Source of the DNA: Paenibacillus melissococcoides
GTDB taxonomy: Bacteria; Bacillota; Bacilli; Paenibacillales; Paenibacillaceae
Direction of reading: 5' to 3'
DNA length: 64,000 nucleotides
NCBI GenBank assembly: GCA_944800085.1
Contig: CALYLO010000019.1
Span: forward strand, 24,845 to 88,844
Shown in pieces: positions 1 through 11,202 of the stretch; position 1 is the first letter of the stretch, and each line of letters opens with the position of its first letter. A program made the translations under genes and the position numbers. Under the pieces are notes generated by a model. It saw only the letters and a list, made by a program, of their open reading frames with translations. It made no database searches and was not told the origin of the DNA.

Positions 1-122
1 AAACCGAAGTATTCGTTAATGTCACGTTTATTAATCACGATGCGGCCTTCGCCCGGTACGAGACGAACACGTGCTACCGAGTGCTTGCGACGACCTGTCC
101 CATAGTATTGTACTTGTGCCAT
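1..122 (-). CDS. rpsI: 30S ribosomal protein S9 (N-terminal 40 residues, cut by window edge)
   Basis: Ribosomal protein of the small subunit head whose C-terminal tail (not in the window) reaches the P-site tRNA. The visible residues start [19 protein letters not shown] and include the typical [13 protein letters not shown] stretch. The ATG at 122 is preceded by a GGGGAGGA ribosome binding site. It follows rplM by 21 bases, the usual rplM-rpsI pair. Confidence 0.95.
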   Translation of the reverse strand, partial: MAQVQYYGTGRRKHSVARVRLVPGEGRIVINKRDINEYFG

Positions 123-143
123 GAAACTGTCCTCCCCTTTCTA

Positions 144-581
144 TTATCCGCGAAGTTCGTAAACTTCAGGTTGTTGTGCTTGATGCGGGTGTTCTGCGCC
201 GGCATATGCTTTGATGCGAAGCTTCATTTTGTTGCCCATGCGCGTCTTAGGCAGCATGCCTTGAACCGCAAGTTCAATCATGCGCTCAGGCTTCTTGTTC
301 AGCATTTCCTGTGCGCTTGTCACTTTCAGACCGCCTGGATAGAGGGAGTGACGATAGTATTTCTTGTCTTGCAGCTTGTTGCCGGACAAGACGATTTTCT
401 CTGCGTTGATAACAACGACGAAGTCGCCGCCGTCAACATGGGGTGTAAATGTCGGCTTATGCTTGCCGCGGATAAGAGCCGCTGCTTCAGAAGCAAGGCG
501 ACCGAGTGTCTTGCCAGTTGCGTCGATAACGAACCATTTGCGCTCAACTTCAGCTGGCTTCGCCATATATGTGGTACGCAT
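144..581 (-). CDS. rplM: 50S ribosomal protein L13
   Basis: Early-assembling large-subunit protein, 145 residues, the normal length. I start it at [16 protein letters not shown] because a GAGGAGGA site lies just upstream; the frame stays open 18 codons further but that part has no family resemblance. Conserved [14 protein letters not shown] and GMLPKTRMG segments are present. It is the first gene of rplM-rpsI, downstream of truA and its terminator. Confidence 0.97.
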   Translation of the reverse strand: MRTTYMAKPAEVERKWFVIDATGKTLGRLASEAAALIRGKHKPTFTPHVDGGDFVVVINAEKIVLSGNKLQDKKYYRHSLYPGGLKVTSAQEMLNKKPERMIELAVQGMLPKTRMGNKMKLRIKAYAGAEHPHQAQQPEVYELRG

Positions 582-604
582 GAAACATCCTCCTCTGATG
601 ACCT

Positions 605-635
605 TCGATACAGTGTGAACGGCACACTGCGTCAT
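605..635 (-). promoter_or_regulatory. Hairpin in the rplM leader, candidate L13 leader RNA
   Basis: CAGTGTG (611-617) and CACACTG (623-629) form a perfect 7-bp stem with a 5-base loop in the rplM 5' untranslated region. Firmicute rplM genes often carry an autoregulatory L13 leader; the position fits, but I could not compare it with the family model. The rest of 582-816 holds the truA terminator and no gene. Confidence 0.4.
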
Positions 636-726
636 ATCACAATCATTATTGATTTACCATCGTTACGATAGTTCGTGTGTATATTCGTTCAGTACGTTCG
701 TTCTCTTGATCTGTGAAAAAATCTGC

Positions 727-746
727 CAAAAACTGCCCAGAGGCAG
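727..746 (-). terminator. Terminator after truA
   Basis: On the minus strand CTGCC-TCTG-GGCAG is followed at once by TTTTT. It lies 70 bases after the truA stop and separates truA from the rplM-rpsI transcript. Confidence 0.65.
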
Positions 747-816
747 CGTGATTTCTTTGCGGGGCCGTGGGAAAGCCTAAAGAAACACAGATGTTATTTT
801 ACCGTATTCGGTTCTA

Positions 817-1638
817 TTATGCAAGGTCTTTTTTCCCTTCGGCAAGAACCGGCGCGGCCTTATCCATCCGGTCTTCTCCGTCATATTCAACACTCCACAG
901 CGTCAGGCCGTGGGGCACCGCCGTCGGTCCTGCGGCCTCCCGGTTTTTCGCTGCAAGAATGGGCACAATATCATCAGGAGAGAACTTGCCTTCGCCCACC
1001 CAGATCAAGGTGCCCGCAATGATGCGTACCATGTTGTACAAAAAGCCGTTCCCCGTCACGAACAAATGAATCCGGCCCCGGCCGGGCTCCTGGTTCGCGT
1101 TCGGCTCATGCTCCAATCGCGCCTCGTAAATCGTGCGCACATTGGTCAGTTTCGGTGATTTGGGCGATGCGACTGACGTAAAATCATGCTCTCCGACGAA
1201 GTGCTGAAGCGCCTGACGCATCGCCTCAATATCAAGCGGTGCGGGATGATGGAATTCCACATTGCGCCGGAAAACATCACGCGTCCGCTCCGCCAGGATT
1301 GAATAACGGTACGTCTTGCGCTTCGCTGAGAACCGGGCATGGAACGATTCGGGAGCTTCCCATGCATCCCGGATGACGATGTCATCGGGCAACCGCGAGT
1401 TCATCGCGGCGCACCAACGTTCGATGGGTATCGATGACTCGGTCGCGAAGTTAACCACCTGCCCAAGCGCATGCACGCCGGCATCCGTACGCCCGGAAGC
1501 CGTAACGGCCGCATGCTCCTTCGTTAACATGTGAATCGCTTCTTCGATGCGTCCTTGTATCGTGTCCCGACCCGGCTGCGTCTGGTAACCGCTGTATGCC
1601 GTGCCGTCATAGCTTAACAGCATTCCAATGTTACGCAT
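817..1638 (-). CDS. truA: tRNA pseudouridine(38-40) synthase TruA
   Basis: Makes pseudouridine at positions 38-40 of the tRNA anticodon arm. 273 residues starting MRNIGMLLSYDGTAYSGYQ, with GGAGGTGC upstream; the open frame extends 17 codons further but lacks family similarity. The catalytic aspartate is in SGRTDAGVHA, and the RNA-binding NGFLYNMVRIIAGTL block is present near the C terminus. It sits between rplQ and rplM as in other Firmicutes, but directly, without the ecfA-ecfT transporter genes that Bacillus carries here. Confidence 0.95.
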   Translation of the reverse strand: MRNIGMLLSYDGTAYSGYQTQPGRDTIQGRIEEAIHMLTKEHAAVTASGRTDAGVHALGQVVNFATESSIPIERWCAAMNSRLPDDIVIRDAWEAPESFHARFSAKRKTYRYSILAERTRDVFRRNVEFHHPAPLDIEAMRQALQHFVGEHDFTSVASPKSPKLTNVRTIYEARLEHEPNANQEPGRGRIHLFVTGNGFLYNMVRIIAGTLIWVGEGKFSPDDIVPILAAKNREAAGPTAVPHGLTLWSVEYDGEDRMDKAAPVLAEGKKDLA

Positions 1639-1712
1639 AAAGCACCTCCGTGGTGAACCGCATGCATGGCAGCGGGGTGCCTGGTCCACTGACGACCGCG
1701 TCCCGAGGCGAT

Positions 1713-1742
1713 TAAAAAGAAAAGCTCCTCATGGGAGCCTTC
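1713..1742 (-). terminator. Terminator at the end of the S10-spc-alpha cluster
   Basis: On the minus strand AAGGCTCC-CATGA-GGAGCTTT forms a roughly 8-bp stem continued by TTCTTTTT. It lies about 50 bases past the rplQ stop and probably ends the long ribosomal transcript before truA. Confidence 0.75.
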
Positions 1743-1792
1743 TTTCACGCCGCTGCTGCGTCGTTATCGTATCGCTAAACAGGACCGCGAAC

Positions 1793-2158
1793 TTACGCGC
1801 GGTCAACCAGTTCCAAGTACACCATAGGCGCAGAATCGCCGCGGCGCGGTCCCAATTTCATGATGCGGGTATATCCGCCTGGACGTTCTGTGTAGCGTGG
1901 AGCAATATCCGAGAACAACTTCTGGATTGCATCCTGTTCTCCGTTCAGAGTCTCGCGGCGAACGAATGCAGCCACCTGACGGCGAGCATGCAGATCCCCA
2001 CGTTTCGCCAGCGTAATGAGCTTCTCCGCGATGGAGCGAACTTCTTTCGCTTTCGCTTCCGTCGTCTGAATGCGCTCATACAAGAACAAATCAGTTACCA
2101 AGTCGCGGAACAGTGCTTTACGGGCACTGGAATCACGACCCAACTTTTGGTATGCCAT
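1793..2158 (-). CDS. rplQ: 50S ribosomal protein L17
   Basis: Large-subunit protein near the exit tunnel, 121 residues. It begins [20 protein letters not shown], typical of L17, and ends with [16 protein letters not shown] strong AGAAGGAGG site precedes the ATG. It follows rpoA by 33 bases and is the last gene of the alpha operon. Confidence 0.97.
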   Translation of the reverse strand: MAYQKLGRDSSARKALFRDLVTDLFLYERIQTTEAKAKEVRSIAEKLITLAKRGDLHARRQVAAFVRRETLNGEQDAIQKLFSDIAPRYTERPGGYTRIMKLGPRRGDSAPMVYLELVDRA

Positions 2159-2191
2159 TGCTATTTCCCCTCCTTCTAAGCCAAGTTCCTG

Positions 2192-3136
2192 TTAGTCTTC
2201 CATGCGAAGGCCCAAGCCGAGTTCTTCGAGCTTCTCTTGAACTTCCTCCAAAGATTTGCGGCCCAGGTTCCGGACCTTCATCATATCTTCTTCGGTCTTC
2301 GTAATCAGCTCTTGAACCGTATTGATGCCTGCACGCTTCAAGCAGTTGTAGGAACGAACGGAGAGATCGAGCTCTTCGATTGTCATCTCAAGCACTTTCT
2401 CTTTTTTGTCTTCCTCTTTTTCAACCATAATTTCCGCGTCTTTCGCTTCATCCGTCAATCCGACGAACAGCATCAAGTGCTCCGTCAAAATCTTCGCACC
2501 GAGGCTCACCGCTTCTTCTGGTCGAATGCTTCCATCCGTCCACACTTCAAGGGTTAACTTGTCGTAGTTCGTCACTTGGCCGACACGCGTATTCTCCACG
2601 TTGTAGTTCACGCGGGAGATCGGCGTGTAAATCGAGTCCACCGGGATAACCCCAATCGGTTGGTCTTCCCGTTTGTTCCCGTCAGCCTGCACATAGCCAC
2701 GACCACGATTTGCGAAGATTCGCATATGGAGTCTGGAACCTTGCGCTAAAGTTGCAATGCGGAGATCCGGGTTCAAAATTTCCACATCGCTGTCCGCTCG
2801 AATATCGCCAGCCGTTACAATCCCTTCGCCATCCGCATCGATCTCGAGAACTTTCTCTTCATCGGAGTGGATTTTGAGCGACAGGGCCTTCAAGTTCAAA
2901 ATGATTTCCGTTACGTCTTCATAGACTCCCGGAATCGTCGAGAACTCGTGCAGGACACCGTCGATTTGGACGGACGTCACCGCAGCACCGGGCAAGGAGG
3001 AGAGCAGAATACGGCGCAAGGAGTTGCCTAGCGTCGTTCCGTATCCTCGCTCCAGCGGTTCTACGACAAATTTGCCGTATGTGCCTTCCTCATTGACGTC
3101 CACGGTCTCAATTTTCGGCTTTTCGATCTCAATCAC
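2192..3136 (-). CDS. rpoA: DNA-directed RNA polymerase alpha subunit
   Basis: Alpha subunit; its N-terminal domain dimerises and seeds core assembly, and its C-terminal domain binds UP elements and activators. I place the start at a GTG (3136) giving 314 residues beginning (M)[17 protein letters not shown], as in Bacillus, with GAAGGAGGG 7 bases upstream; the longer ATG frame would put 16 odd residues ahead. The assembly motif [14 protein letters not shown] and the C-terminal domain ([30 protein letters not shown]) are visible. Confidence 0.97.
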   Translation of the reverse strand: MIEIEKPKIETVDVNEEGTYGKFVVEPLERGYGTTLGNSLRRILLSSLPGAAVTSVQIDGVLHEFSTIPGVYEDVTEIILNLKALSLKIHSDEEKVLEIDADGEGIVTAGDIRADSDVEILNPDLRIATLAQGSRLHMRIFANRGRGYVQADGNKREDQPIGVIPVDSIYTPISRVNYNVENTRVGQVTNYDKLTLEVWTDGSIRPEEAVSLGAKILTEHLMLFVGLTDEAKDAEIMVEKEEDKKEKVLEMTIEELDLSVRSYNCLKRAGINTVQELITKTEEDMMKVRNLGRKSLEEVQEKLEELGLGLRMED

Positions 3137-3273
3137 TGTATAACCCTCCTTCAAACGTCGCTGGCGTTTTCCAACGTCAAACACCTACGGTCGGTCGATT
3201 CATGCAGTATGCCTAAACAACCATTATTCCCAACAGGCGCTAGCTTAATACTACACGCATCGGTGTGCCATCA

Positions 3274-3669
3274 TTATACGCGACGACGTTTTGGCGGGCG
3301 GCAGCCGTTGTGCGGGATTGGCGTAACGTCTTTGATCATGCTGACTTCCAAGCCTGCAGCTTGCAGAGAGCGGATGGCAGCTTCACGACCTGCGCCAGGA
3401 CCCTTAACCATTACCTCAACCGACTTCATGCCGTGTTCCATTGCCGTTTTGGCAGCGGATTCCGCAGCCATCTGCGCTGCGAATGGCGTCGATTTACGGG
3501 AACCTTTATAGCCCAAATTCCCGGAACTAGCCCAAGAAATAGCGTTGCCGTGTGGATCCGTGATCGTTACGATCGTGTTGTTGAACGTAGAACGAATGTG
3601 AGCCACACCACTCTCGATATTTTTACGGTCACGACGTTTTGTGCGTACGACTTTTTTCGCTTTAGCCAT
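3274..3669 (-). CDS. rpsK: 30S ribosomal protein S11
   Basis: Small-subunit platform protein near the mRNA exit, 131 residues. Conserved [26 protein letters not shown] and the basic [14 protein letters not shown] terminus identify it. It lies between rpsM and rpoA in the conserved alpha-operon order. Confidence 0.98.
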   Translation of the reverse strand: MAKAKKVVRTKRRDRKNIESGVAHIRSTFNNTIVTITDPHGNAISWASSGNLGYKGSRKSTPFAAQMAAESAAKTAMEHGMKSVEVMVKGPGAGREAAIRSLQAAGLEVSMIKDVTPIPHNGCRPPKRRRV

Positions 3670-3688
3670 TGCTAGTTATCCCCCCTTA

Positions 3689-4057
3689 TTACTTCTTCTT
3701 GTTCGCTACGGTACGACGAGGGCCTTTACGCGTACGAGCATTTGTCTTCGTACGTTGCCCACGAACAGGCAATCCGCGGCGATGGCGGATTCCGCGATAG
3801 CATCCGATTTCGACCAAACGTTTGATGTTCAAAGAGATCTCGCGGCGGAGGTCGCCTTCTACTTTCACATTCTTGTCAATCGCCTCACGGATTTTGTTCA
3901 CTTCGTCTTCCGTCAAATCGCGAACGCGAGTATCCGGGTTGACACCTGCTTGCGCAATGACTTTCTGAGAAGTCGATTTTCCGATTCCGAAAATGTATGT
4001 TAAGGCGATCTCAACGCGTTTATCACGTGGCAAGTCCACACCAGCTATACGAGCCAT
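3689..4057 (-). CDS. rpsM: 30S ribosomal protein S13
   Basis: Head protein that contacts the large subunit and P-site tRNA, 122 residues. [20 protein letters not shown] at the N terminus and [19 protein letters not shown] near the end are diagnostic. An AAGGGGGTG site precedes the ATG. Confidence 0.98.
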   Translation of the reverse strand: MARIAGVDLPRDKRVEIALTYIFGIGKSTSQKVIAQAGVNPDTRVRDLTEDEVNKIREAIDKNVKVEGDLRREISLNIKRLVEIGCYRGIRHRRGLPVRGQRTKTNARTRKGPRRTVANKKK

Positions 4058-4077
4058 TAACGCTACACCCCCTTCTT

Positions 4078-4203
<126 letters not shown>

Positions 4204-4288
4204 CTAGTTATCAAGTTGCACCCGTCTCTCCAGCCCGCGTCTGACGGCCTGCAAGTGCATGCAAGTGCTCCTCGGCGATAGCCGGGCG

Positions 4289-4510
4289 CTACTTCCGATA
4301 TGTGATGCGACCTTTGCTCAAATCGTATGGCGAAAGTTGCACGACCACTTTGTCCCCTGTCAGAATACGGATGAAGTGCATCCGCAGCTTGCCGGAAACA
4401 TGGGCTAAAATTTGATGACCGTTCTCCAACTCAACTCGAAACGTTGCATTCGGCAACGGCTCAATGACCGTGCCCTCCACCTCAATTACATCTTCCTTGG
4501 CCAACGTCAT
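4289..4510 (-). CDS. infA: Translation initiation factor IF-1
   Basis: Binds the 30S A site during initiation. 73 residues, a single S1-like OB fold: [28 protein letters not shown] and [13 protein letters not shown] match the family. The N terminus reads MTLAKED, two residues longer than Bacillus IF-1. The start overlaps the end of the KOW-protein gene upstream by 4 bases, suggesting coupled translation. Confidence 0.97.
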   Translation of the reverse strand: MTLAKEDVIEVEGTVIEPLPNATFRVELENGHQILAHVSGKLRMHFIRILTGDKVVVQLSPYDLSKGRITYRK

Positions 4511-4818
4511 TCTCCTTTCTGTTCAACATCTGCAGCGGCTGACTCTTCCGCAAATTTCGTCAGGACGTACCGGAGCTTACTGTTCGTAACCCGGCCGCTC
4601 TCCTGTAAACTTCGGACAACTTCATGGCTGATCTCGGGTAGCACCTCGAGATGAAGCAAGTTTTTTCGCTTAGGCTGGTCAAACTTCCGTTTGTCCCCAT
4701 CCGCTATATTGACGTAGCGCGATTCTTCAATGCCGATGATGACTGCGAGCTTGCCCGCATCACGACCTCGAAGCACCTTGACGAATTGGCCGAGACGAGG
4801 GGTTGATAGTTCATTCAT
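4507..4818 (-). CDS. KOW-domain RNA-binding protein (L14e-like)
   Basis: 103 residues. The N-terminal KOW motif ([21 protein letters not shown]) resembles the RNA-binding domain of archaeal/eukaryotic L14e and is commonly found between map and infA in Firmicutes. Its precise role is not established; ribosome association is likely. It overlaps infA by 4 bases and follows map by 10. Confidence 0.85.
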   Translation of the reverse strand: MNELSTPRLGQFVKVLRGRDAGKLAVIIGIEESRYVNIADGDKRKFDQPKRKNLLHLEVLPEISHEVVRSLQESGRVTNSKLRYVLTKFAEESAAADVEQKGE

Positions 4819-4828
4819 CTTCCATCAC

Positions 4829-5581
4829 CTACTCAACCAGCTTCGTCAAAATTTCGCAACCTTCCGGCGTTACGGCTACCGTATGCTCGAAGTGAGCGCA
4901 CAGCGTTCCGTCCGCCGTCACTACCGTCCAGTTGTCTGCGAGCGTCTTGACATACCGCTCACCGACAATGACCATCGGCTCTATCGCAAGCGTCATGCCC
5001 GGTTTGAGACGCGGGCCGCGGTCCGGAATCCCGTAATTCGGGATTTGCGGTTCTTCGTGAAGATCCGTTCCAATCCCGTGCCCAACGTATTCTCGCACGA
5101 CCGAAAAACCTGCATCTTCGATTACGCGCTGGATCGCATGGGATATCGTGTAAAGACGCGTATCCGGCTTGACCAGGGCGAGCCCTGCATAGAGCGATTG
5201 CTCCGTAACCTCGAGCAGCCGCCGGGCTGTCTCCGAGATCGTGCCGACGCCATAGGTCCAGGCCGAGTCTCCATGATATCCACGGTATTCCGCACCGATA
5301 TCGATGCTGATGATGTCGCCTTCGTTTAACTTGCGTGTGCCGGGAATGCCGTGCACCAGTTCTTCGTTGACTGATACGCAGATGCTGCCGGGAAATCCGT
5401 TATAACCTTTGAACGAAGGTGTCGCCCCTTGGCTGCGAATGAACGTCTCTGCAATAGAATCGAGTTCACGAGTCGTGATCCCTGGCTTAATGGATTGGGC
5501 CAGAAGACGATGCGTTTCCGCTACAATTCGCCCAGCTTCTCTCATGAAGCCTAATTCTACTTCGGACTTACAGATGATCAT
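4829..5581 (-). CDS. map: Methionine aminopeptidase, type I
   Basis: Removes the N-terminal methionine from new proteins in the cytoplasm. 250 residues. The metal and substrate ligands are in recognisable places: [44 protein letters not shown] and HFEHTVAV. The start codon lies 4 bases after the adk stop. Confidence 0.97.
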   Translation of the reverse strand: MIICKSEVELGFMREAGRIVAETHRLLAQSIKPGITTRELDSIAETFIRSQGATPSFKGYNGFPGSICVSVNEELVHGIPGTRKLNEGDIISIDIGAEYRGYHGDSAWTYGVGTISETARRLLEVTEQSLYAGLALVKPDTRLYTISHAIQRVIEDAGFSVVREYVGHGIGTDLHEEPQIPNYGIPDRGPRLKPGMTLAIEPMVIVGERYVKTLADNWTVVTADGTLCAHFEHTVAVTPEGCEILTKLVE

Positions 5582-5585
5582 CTTT

Positions 5586-6236
<651 letters not shown>

Positions 6237-6258
6237 TCACTCCCCTTTATGCAAGCAC

Positions 6259-6369
6259 AGGCTTAACTTCGCCGGAAGTGGGGTGCTTCGATGCCATTCG
6301 TTAAGCCTCTGCTATACAAGAAACAGCACAATAGGTGCCGATGAGCACAAAGCCTCATCAGAACCTATT
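6259..6369. repeat. Two perfect inverted repeats between secY and adk
   Basis: AGGCTTAAC (6259-6267) pairs with GTTAAGCCT (6300-6308). Next to it AATAGGT plus GATGAG (6330-6345) pairs with CTCATC plus ACCTATT (6354-6369), a two-tier stem. Neither is followed by a T run on the minus strand, so they look more like RNA processing or stability structures than terminators. Confidence 0.7.
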
Positions 6370-6371
6370 GC

Positions 6372-7667
6372 CTATTTATTGATGAAACCTTTGTAATGGC
6401 GTTTAATCAATTGGCTTTCAATTTGCTTCATCGTGTCAAGCGCGACGCCGACGACGATAAGAAGCGAAGTTCCGCCGATTTGAACGGAACGAGGCAATCC
6501 GGCGAGTGATCCGAAGAACACCGGTATGATAGATACCAACGCCAGGAAGAGTGCTCCTGCCAGCGTGATGCGAGTCATGACCCGCGTCAAATATGTGGCT
6601 GTCGCTTTCCCTGGACGGATGCCCGGGATGTAACCACCGTTCTTTTTCATTTGATCCGCCATTTGTTGCGGGTTTAACTGTACGAACGTATAGAAGAACG
6701 TGAAGCCGATAATCAACAGCACGTACAACACCATGCCCAATGACTTGTCAACGGACATATGGTTGATAATCCATTGGGCCCACGGTTTATCAGCCCAGAA
6801 TTGTGCTATCGTAACCGGGAACATCACCAGCGATACCGCGAAAATGACCGGAATTACCCCTGCGCCGTTCACTTTCAGCGGAATATGCGTATTCTGTCCG
6901 CCGAACATTTTGTTGCCGACCACACGCTTCGCGTATTGGACCGGAATTTTGCGGTTACCTTGCTGAATGAAGATAACCCCGACGATGATTAGAACGATGA
7001 ACAGCGCAATGATGATCATCTTAATGATGTTTAAGAACAGCTGACTACCTTCAACGAACTGATCCTGCACGATCTCGCGGATATGCGTCGGAATGCCTGC
7101 CACGATACCGGCGAAGATGATAATGGAAATCCCGTTGCCGATTCCCTTCTCCGTAATCTGCTCGCCAAGCCACATCAAGAACGCTGTACCCGCCGTCAAT
7201 ACGATGGCGATTAGGATGAAGTCCGTATACGTGGCATTCGGAACAAGTTCCATGCCATATAGCCGGTTAAATCCAATCGCAGTACCGAATGCTTGGATCA
7301 GACCCAGTATCACAGTGCCGTAGCGAGTAATTTGGGCCAGCTTGCGCTTGCCGACTTCTCCTTCTTTGGCCCATTCCGCGAACTTCGGAATGACGTCCAT
7401 GGTGAGCAGCTGCACGATAATCGATGCCGTAATGTACGGCATGATACCGAGCGCGAAGATGGAGAATTTGAACAACGCGCCGCCGGAGAACGTGTTCAGC
7501 AAGCCGAACAGTTCCGTGCCTTGGTTCGCTGTAGCAAAGACCGATGTATCCACACCGGGAACCGGGACAAAGGATCCGATGCGATAAACGATCAAGACCA
7601 TGAGCGTAAAAAGAATTTTACGTCTCAGATCCTCGACTCGCCATATATTCGATACGGTCTTAAACAT
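6372..7667 (-). CDS. secY: Protein translocase subunit SecY
   Basis: Channel subunit of the SecYEG translocon in the cytoplasmic membrane. 431 residues with about ten hydrophobic segments. It begins [22 protein letters not shown]; the plug/TM2 region (NTFSGGALFKFSIFALGIMP) and the QQMADQMKKNGGYIPGIRPG cytoplasmic loop are conserved. The start codon overlaps the stop of rplO by one base, so translation is probably coupled. Confidence 0.98.
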   Translation of the reverse strand: MFKTVSNIWRVEDLRRKILFTLMVLIVYRIGSFVPVPGVDTSVFATANQGTELFGLLNTFSGGALFKFSIFALGIMPYITASIIVQLLTMDVIPKFAEWAKEGEVGKRKLAQITRYGTVILGLIQAFGTAIGFNRLYGMELVPNATYTDFILIAIVLTAGTAFLMWLGEQITEKGIGNGISIIIFAGIVAGIPTHIREIVQDQFVEGSQLFLNIIKMIIIALFIVLIIVGVIFIQQGNRKIPVQYAKRVVGNKMFGGQNTHIPLKVNGAGVIPVIFAVSLVMFPVTIAQFWADKPWAQWIINHMSVDKSLGMVLYVLLIIGFTFFYTFVQLNPQQMADQMKKNGGYIPGIRPGKATATYLTRVMTRITLAGALFLALVSIIPVFFGSLAGLPRSVQIGGTSLLIVVGVALDTMKQIESQLIKRHYKGFINK

Positions 7668-8110
7668 TAAATCACCTCGGATTTGCCGCCGGCAGCCTCG
7701 ATCTTCTCCACCGCAGATTGAGAGAACTTGTTCGCTTTCACTGTCAGCTTGACAGTCAATTCACCGTTGCCCAATACTTTGATGCCGCTCATTGGGTTTT
7801 TCACGATGCCTTGTTCCATCAACAGTTCCGGAGTAACTTCAGTACCAGCCTCGAAGCGGTTCAATTCCGTAACGTTCACTACCGCATACTCTTTGCGAGT
7901 TGGGTTGATGAATCCGCGTTTAGGCAAACGACGGTACAGCGGGTTTTGTCCGCCTTCGAAGCCTGGACGTACACCACCACCGGAACGAGCGTTTTGACCT
8001 TTGTGACCGCGGCCAGCCGTTTTCCCGTTACCAGTACCGATACCGCGTCCAACACGGCGCTTGCTTTCTTTACGGGAGCCAGGAGCCGGAGAAAGTTCAT
8101 TCAACTTCAT
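7667..8110 (-). CDS. rplO: 50S ribosomal protein L15
   Basis: Large-subunit assembly protein, 147 residues. Starts [18 protein letters not shown], with TAAGGAGGT upstream; the longer frame's first ATG falls inside that site. The glycine-rich [23 protein letters not shown] segment is diagnostic. Overlaps secY by one base. Confidence 0.98.
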   Translation of the reverse strand: MKLNELSPAPGSRKESKRRVGRGIGTGNGKTAGRGHKGQNARSGGGVRPGFEGGQNPLYRRLPKRGFINPTRKEYAVVNVTELNRFEAGTEVTPELLMEQGIVKNPMSGIKVLGNGELTVKLTVKANKFSQSAVEKIEAAGGKSEVI

Positions 8111-8198
8111 CGTTCGTCGCACCTCCTTAGTTATTTATGACTCTGCTATTTGTTGTCGCTATTGCGTGCGTTGCGATTGAAGCATGCATGAAGGAAGC

Positions 8199-8384
8199 TT
8201 ACGCTTCGACTTCTTTGACGTCAACCAAGTGCTTCACTTGGTCAACCATTCCGCGGATCGCTGCGTTGTCTTCATGGACAACCGTCTGATTGATTTTGCG
8301 AAGACCCAATGTTTTCACCGTTGTACGATGTGTCTCTGGGCGACCGATCAGACTGCGAACGAGGGTAATTTGCAACTTCGCCAT
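8199..8384 (-). CDS. rpmD: 50S ribosomal protein L30
   Basis: 61 residues; [20 protein letters not shown] and [20 protein letters not shown] match bacterial L30. Between rpsE and rplO in the spc operon, with GGAGGGGA upstream. Confidence 0.97.
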   Translation of the reverse strand: MAKLQITLVRSLIGRPETHRTTVKTLGLRKINQTVVHEDNAAIRGMVDQVKHLVDVKEVEA

Positions 8385-8397
8385 TGTCGTCCCCTCC

Positions 8398-8895
8398 TTA
8401 TCCTAACAGTTCCTCGACGGATTTGCCGCGCAGTTTCGCTACTTGCTCTGCCGTCTTCAGACGGGACAGACCTTCGAGCGTCGCGTTGACCATGTTGATG
8501 GAGTTCGAGGAACCGAGCGATTTCGTCAAGATGTCGCCTACTCCCGCCAATTCCAACACGGCACGTACTGGACCGCCGGCGATAACCCCCGTACCTTCGG
8601 ATGCTGGCTTCAAGAGAACTCTGCCTGCGCCGAAATGTCCGATGACTTGGTGAGGAATCGTAGTGTTCACGAACGGAACATGGATGAGATTCTTTTTCGC
8701 GTCTTCGATGCCTTTGCGGATTGCGTCAGGTACTTCGGATGCTTTACCGATGCCTGCACCAACCCAGCCTTTGCCATCGCCGACGACTACGAGTGCACTA
8801 AAGCTGAAACGGCGTCCGCCTTTAACGACTTTAGCAACACGGTTAATTTGCACAACTTTTTCAGAAAGTTCTAACGTGTTAGGATCAACTCGCAA
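8398..8895 (-). CDS. rpsE: 30S ribosomal protein S5
   Basis: Small-subunit protein involved in decoding accuracy and mRNA unwinding at the entry tunnel. 165 residues. [34 protein letters not shown] and [18 protein letters not shown] are the family blocks. The spectinomycin loop (VVKGGRR) looks unaltered. Confidence 0.98.
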   Translation of the reverse strand: MRVDPNTLELSEKVVQINRVAKVVKGGRRFSFSALVVVGDGKGWVGAGIGKASEVPDAIRKGIEDAKKNLIHVPFVNTTIPHQVIGHFGAGRVLLKPASEGTGVIAGGPVRAVLELAGVGDILTKSLGSSNSINMVNATLEGLSRLKTAEQVAKLRGKSVEELLG

Positions 8896-8921
8896 GTCGT
8901 TTACCTCCTTCGATTGAATTC

Positions 8922-9290
8922 TTAGAATTCAAGGCCGGCTTCGCGTGCTGCTTCAGCCAATGCTTGAATTCGGCCATGATACAAGTAACCGCCGCGGTCG
9001 AATACGACGTTATCGTGTCCTTGCGCCTTGGCGCGTTTTGCGATCAATTCGCCTACTTTGCGCGCAGCTTCGACGCTGCCGCCGTTTTTGATCTCTTCGC
9101 GAAGCTCTTTGTCCATCGTCGACGCAGCTGCGAGCGTTACGCCTTTAACGTCATCGATAAGCTGAGCGTAGATGTGCTTAGAGGAACGGAATACGTTCAA
9201 ACGCGGACGTGCCGATGTACCTTCGATTTTCTTGCGGACACGAAGGTGTCTTTTCAGACGCGCTTTATTTTTATTCGCCTTAGTAATCAT
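8922..9290 (-). CDS. rplR: 50S ribosomal protein L18
   Basis: Binds 5S rRNA in the central protuberance. 122 residues: the basic N terminus, [20 protein letters not shown] and the C-terminal [20 protein letters not shown] identify it. Confidence 0.97.
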   Translation of the reverse strand: MITKANKNKARLKRHLRVRKKIEGTSARPRLNVFRSSKHIYAQLIDDVKGVTLAAASTMDKELREEIKNGGSVEAARKVGELIAKRAKAQGHDNVVFDRGGYLYHGRIQALAEAAREAGLEF

Positions 9291-9354
9291 CTGATAGATT
9301 CACTCCCTTCGGAATAACCGTTAAGCTGCTAAGACAAGCGAGCTAGGCAAGATC

Positions 9355-9897
9355 TTATTTCTTCTTGCCTGCTTTACCTTCTTTGCGGAGAATGCGCTCG
9401 CCTTCGTACTTGATCCCTTTGCCTTTGTAAGGTTCTGGTTCACGTACGGAGCGGATTTTTGCCGCATATTCACCAACGCGCTCTTTGTCGATGCCTTTGA
9501 CGATGATTTTCGTCTGAGCAGGCAGTTCGAACTCGATGCCCTCTTCTGGTGTAATCTCAACCGGATGGGAGTATCCGACGTTCAACACGAGTTTGTTGCC
9601 GGTCTTGTTCGCACGGTAACCGACACCAACCAGCTCCAATGTTTTGGAGAAACCTTCCGTTACCCCGTTAACCATGTTGCTGATGATGCTGCGAGTCGTG
9701 CCGTGCAAAGAACGGTGAAGTTTATTGTCAGAAGGACGCTCTACATGAATCACGTTCTCTTCAATGGACACTTTCATGTCCTTATGAAGTTCACGGGATA
9801 AGATTCCTTTTGGTCCTTTGATAGTAATCACGCTATTGTCCAGAGTGACAGTGACGCCGCCTGGAACTGTAATTGGCTTACGACCAATACGAGACAT
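9355..9897 (-). CDS. rplF: 50S ribosomal protein L6
   Basis: Large-subunit protein near the factor-binding site, 180 residues. Start chosen at [15 protein letters not shown], with TGGAGGTG 9 bases upstream; six extra codons in frame lack similarity. The C-terminal [20 protein letters not shown] and [12 protein letters not shown] segments are typical. Confidence 0.97.
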   Translation of the reverse strand: MSRIGRKPITVPGGVTVTLDNSVITIKGPKGILSRELHKDMKVSIEENVIHVERPSDNKLHRSLHGTTRSIISNMVNGVTEGFSKTLELVGVGYRANKTGNKLVLNVGYSHPVEITPEEGIEFELPAQTKIIVKGIDKERVGEYAAKIRSVREPEPYKGKGIKYEGERILRKEGKAGKKK

Positions 9898-9930
9898 GTG
9901 TTGTTGCACCTCCAATCTTATGCGAATGGT

Positions 9931-10329
9931 TTACCAAACGTAGCAGATAACCTCGCCGCCCGTTTTTGCTTGGCGAGCTTCTTTGTCAGTCATAACGCCC
10001 TTGGACGTCGAGATGATAGCAATCCCGAGGCCACCCAGAACGCGTGGCACCTCAGTGGACTTCGTGTACACGCGCAGTCCTGGCTTACTGATGCGCTTCA
10101 AGCCTGTGATGACACGCTCGTTGTCGGCACCATATTTCAGGAAAATGCGGATAAGCCCTTGTTTGTTGTCTTCGATATATTCTGCATCGCGGATAAATCC
10201 TTCGCGCTTCAAGATTTCAGCAATTTGCTTCTTCATCGTCGAAGCAGGCATCTCCACGGTCTCATGACGTACTGTGTTAGCATTGCGAATGCGTGTAAGC
10301 ATATCAGCAATCGGATCGGACATAACCAT
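9931..10329 (-). CDS. rpsH: 30S ribosomal protein S8
   Basis: Central-domain primary rRNA binder and repressor of the spc operon in studied bacteria. 132 residues, [18 protein letters not shown] at the start and GEVICYVW at the end, as in Bacillus. Confidence 0.98.
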   Translation of the reverse strand: MVMSDPIADMLTRIRNANTVRHETVEMPASTMKKQIAEILKREGFIRDAEYIEDNKQGLIRIFLKYGADNERVITGLKRISKPGLRVYTKSTEVPRVLGGLGIAIISTSKGVMTDKEARQAKTGGEVICYVW

Positions 10330-10361
10330 TAGTGTAAACCTCCTTCCCGCAACAGGGTTGA

Positions 10362-10547
10362 TTACCAGCTAGCTTTTTTAACGCCAGGAATCTGGCCTTT
10401 GTATGCCAATTCGCGGAAACAAATTCTGCAAATTTTGAACTTACGTAATACAGAGTGTGGACGGCCGCAGCGTTCACAGCGTGTGTATGCCCGTACTTGA
10501 AACTTCGGTTTGCGTTGTTGCTTGATTTTCATCGAAGTTTTTGCCAC
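10362..10547 (-). CDS. rpsN: 30S ribosomal protein S14, zinc-binding type Z
   Basis: 61 residues. I start at the GTG at 10547, which gives the family N terminus (M)[16 protein letters not shown]; the GTG further upstream lies within the AGGAGGTG ribosome binding site. Two CxxC pairs (CERC and CRIC) form the zinc site of the type Z (C+) protein. Confidence 0.96.
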   Translation of the reverse strand: MAKTSMKIKQQRKPKFQVRAYTRCERCGRPHSVLRKFKICRICFRELAYKGQIPGVKKASW

Positions 10548-10633
10548 GTGAGTTGACACCTCCTAAATCGTGTCCAAGATATCGATTCATGGAATCGTTC
10601 CGTTCGTACTACCTTGTTCGCCTTCGTTGCGAA

Positions 10634-11176
10634 TTACTTCGCGAAAGGCATGCCGAGTTGCGTCAACAATTCGCGGGACTCTTCGTCCGTTTTCGCGGTG
10701 GTTACGAAAACGATGTCCATACCGCGCACTTTGTCTACTTGATCGTACTCGATCTCTGGGAAGATGATTTGCTCCTTCAGACCGAGCGTGTAGTTGCCGC
10801 GGCCGTCAAATGCTTTGTTCGAGATACCGTGGAAGTCACGGACACGAGGAAGCGTGACGTTGAACAATTTGTCCATGAAGTGATACATACGCTCACCGCG
10901 CAAAGTCACTTTCACACCAATCGGCATTCCTTCACGAAGCTTAAAGCCTGCGATAGACTTTTTCGCACGTGTAATTACTGGTTTTTGACCCGCGATCAAT
11001 TGCAGTTCAGCAACAGCGGAATCCAAAACTTTGGAGTTTTGAACAGCCTCACCCATACCCATGTTGATGACGACTTTCTCCACTTTTGGCACCTGCATAA
11101 CGGATGTATAGTTGAACTTCTGCATCAGAGCAGGAGTAATTTCGTTCAAGTAACGTTCTTTCAGACGAGCTGCCAT
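10634..11176 (-). CDS. rplE: 50S ribosomal protein L5
   Basis: Binds 5S rRNA and contacts P-site tRNA. 180 residues, starting [33 protein letters not shown] and [20 protein letters not shown] are the conserved blocks. Confidence 0.98.
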   Translation of the reverse strand: MAARLKERYLNEITPALMQKFNYTSVMQVPKVEKVVINMGMGEAVQNSKVLDSAVAELQLIAGQKPVITRAKKSIAGFKLREGMPIGVKVTLRGERMYHFMDKLFNVTLPRVRDFHGISNKAFDGRGNYTLGLKEQIIFPEIEYDQVDKVRGMDIVFVTTAKTDEESRELLTQLGMPFAK

Positions 11177-11202
11177 AAGGCACAGACCTCCTTTCTTAGC
11201 GA

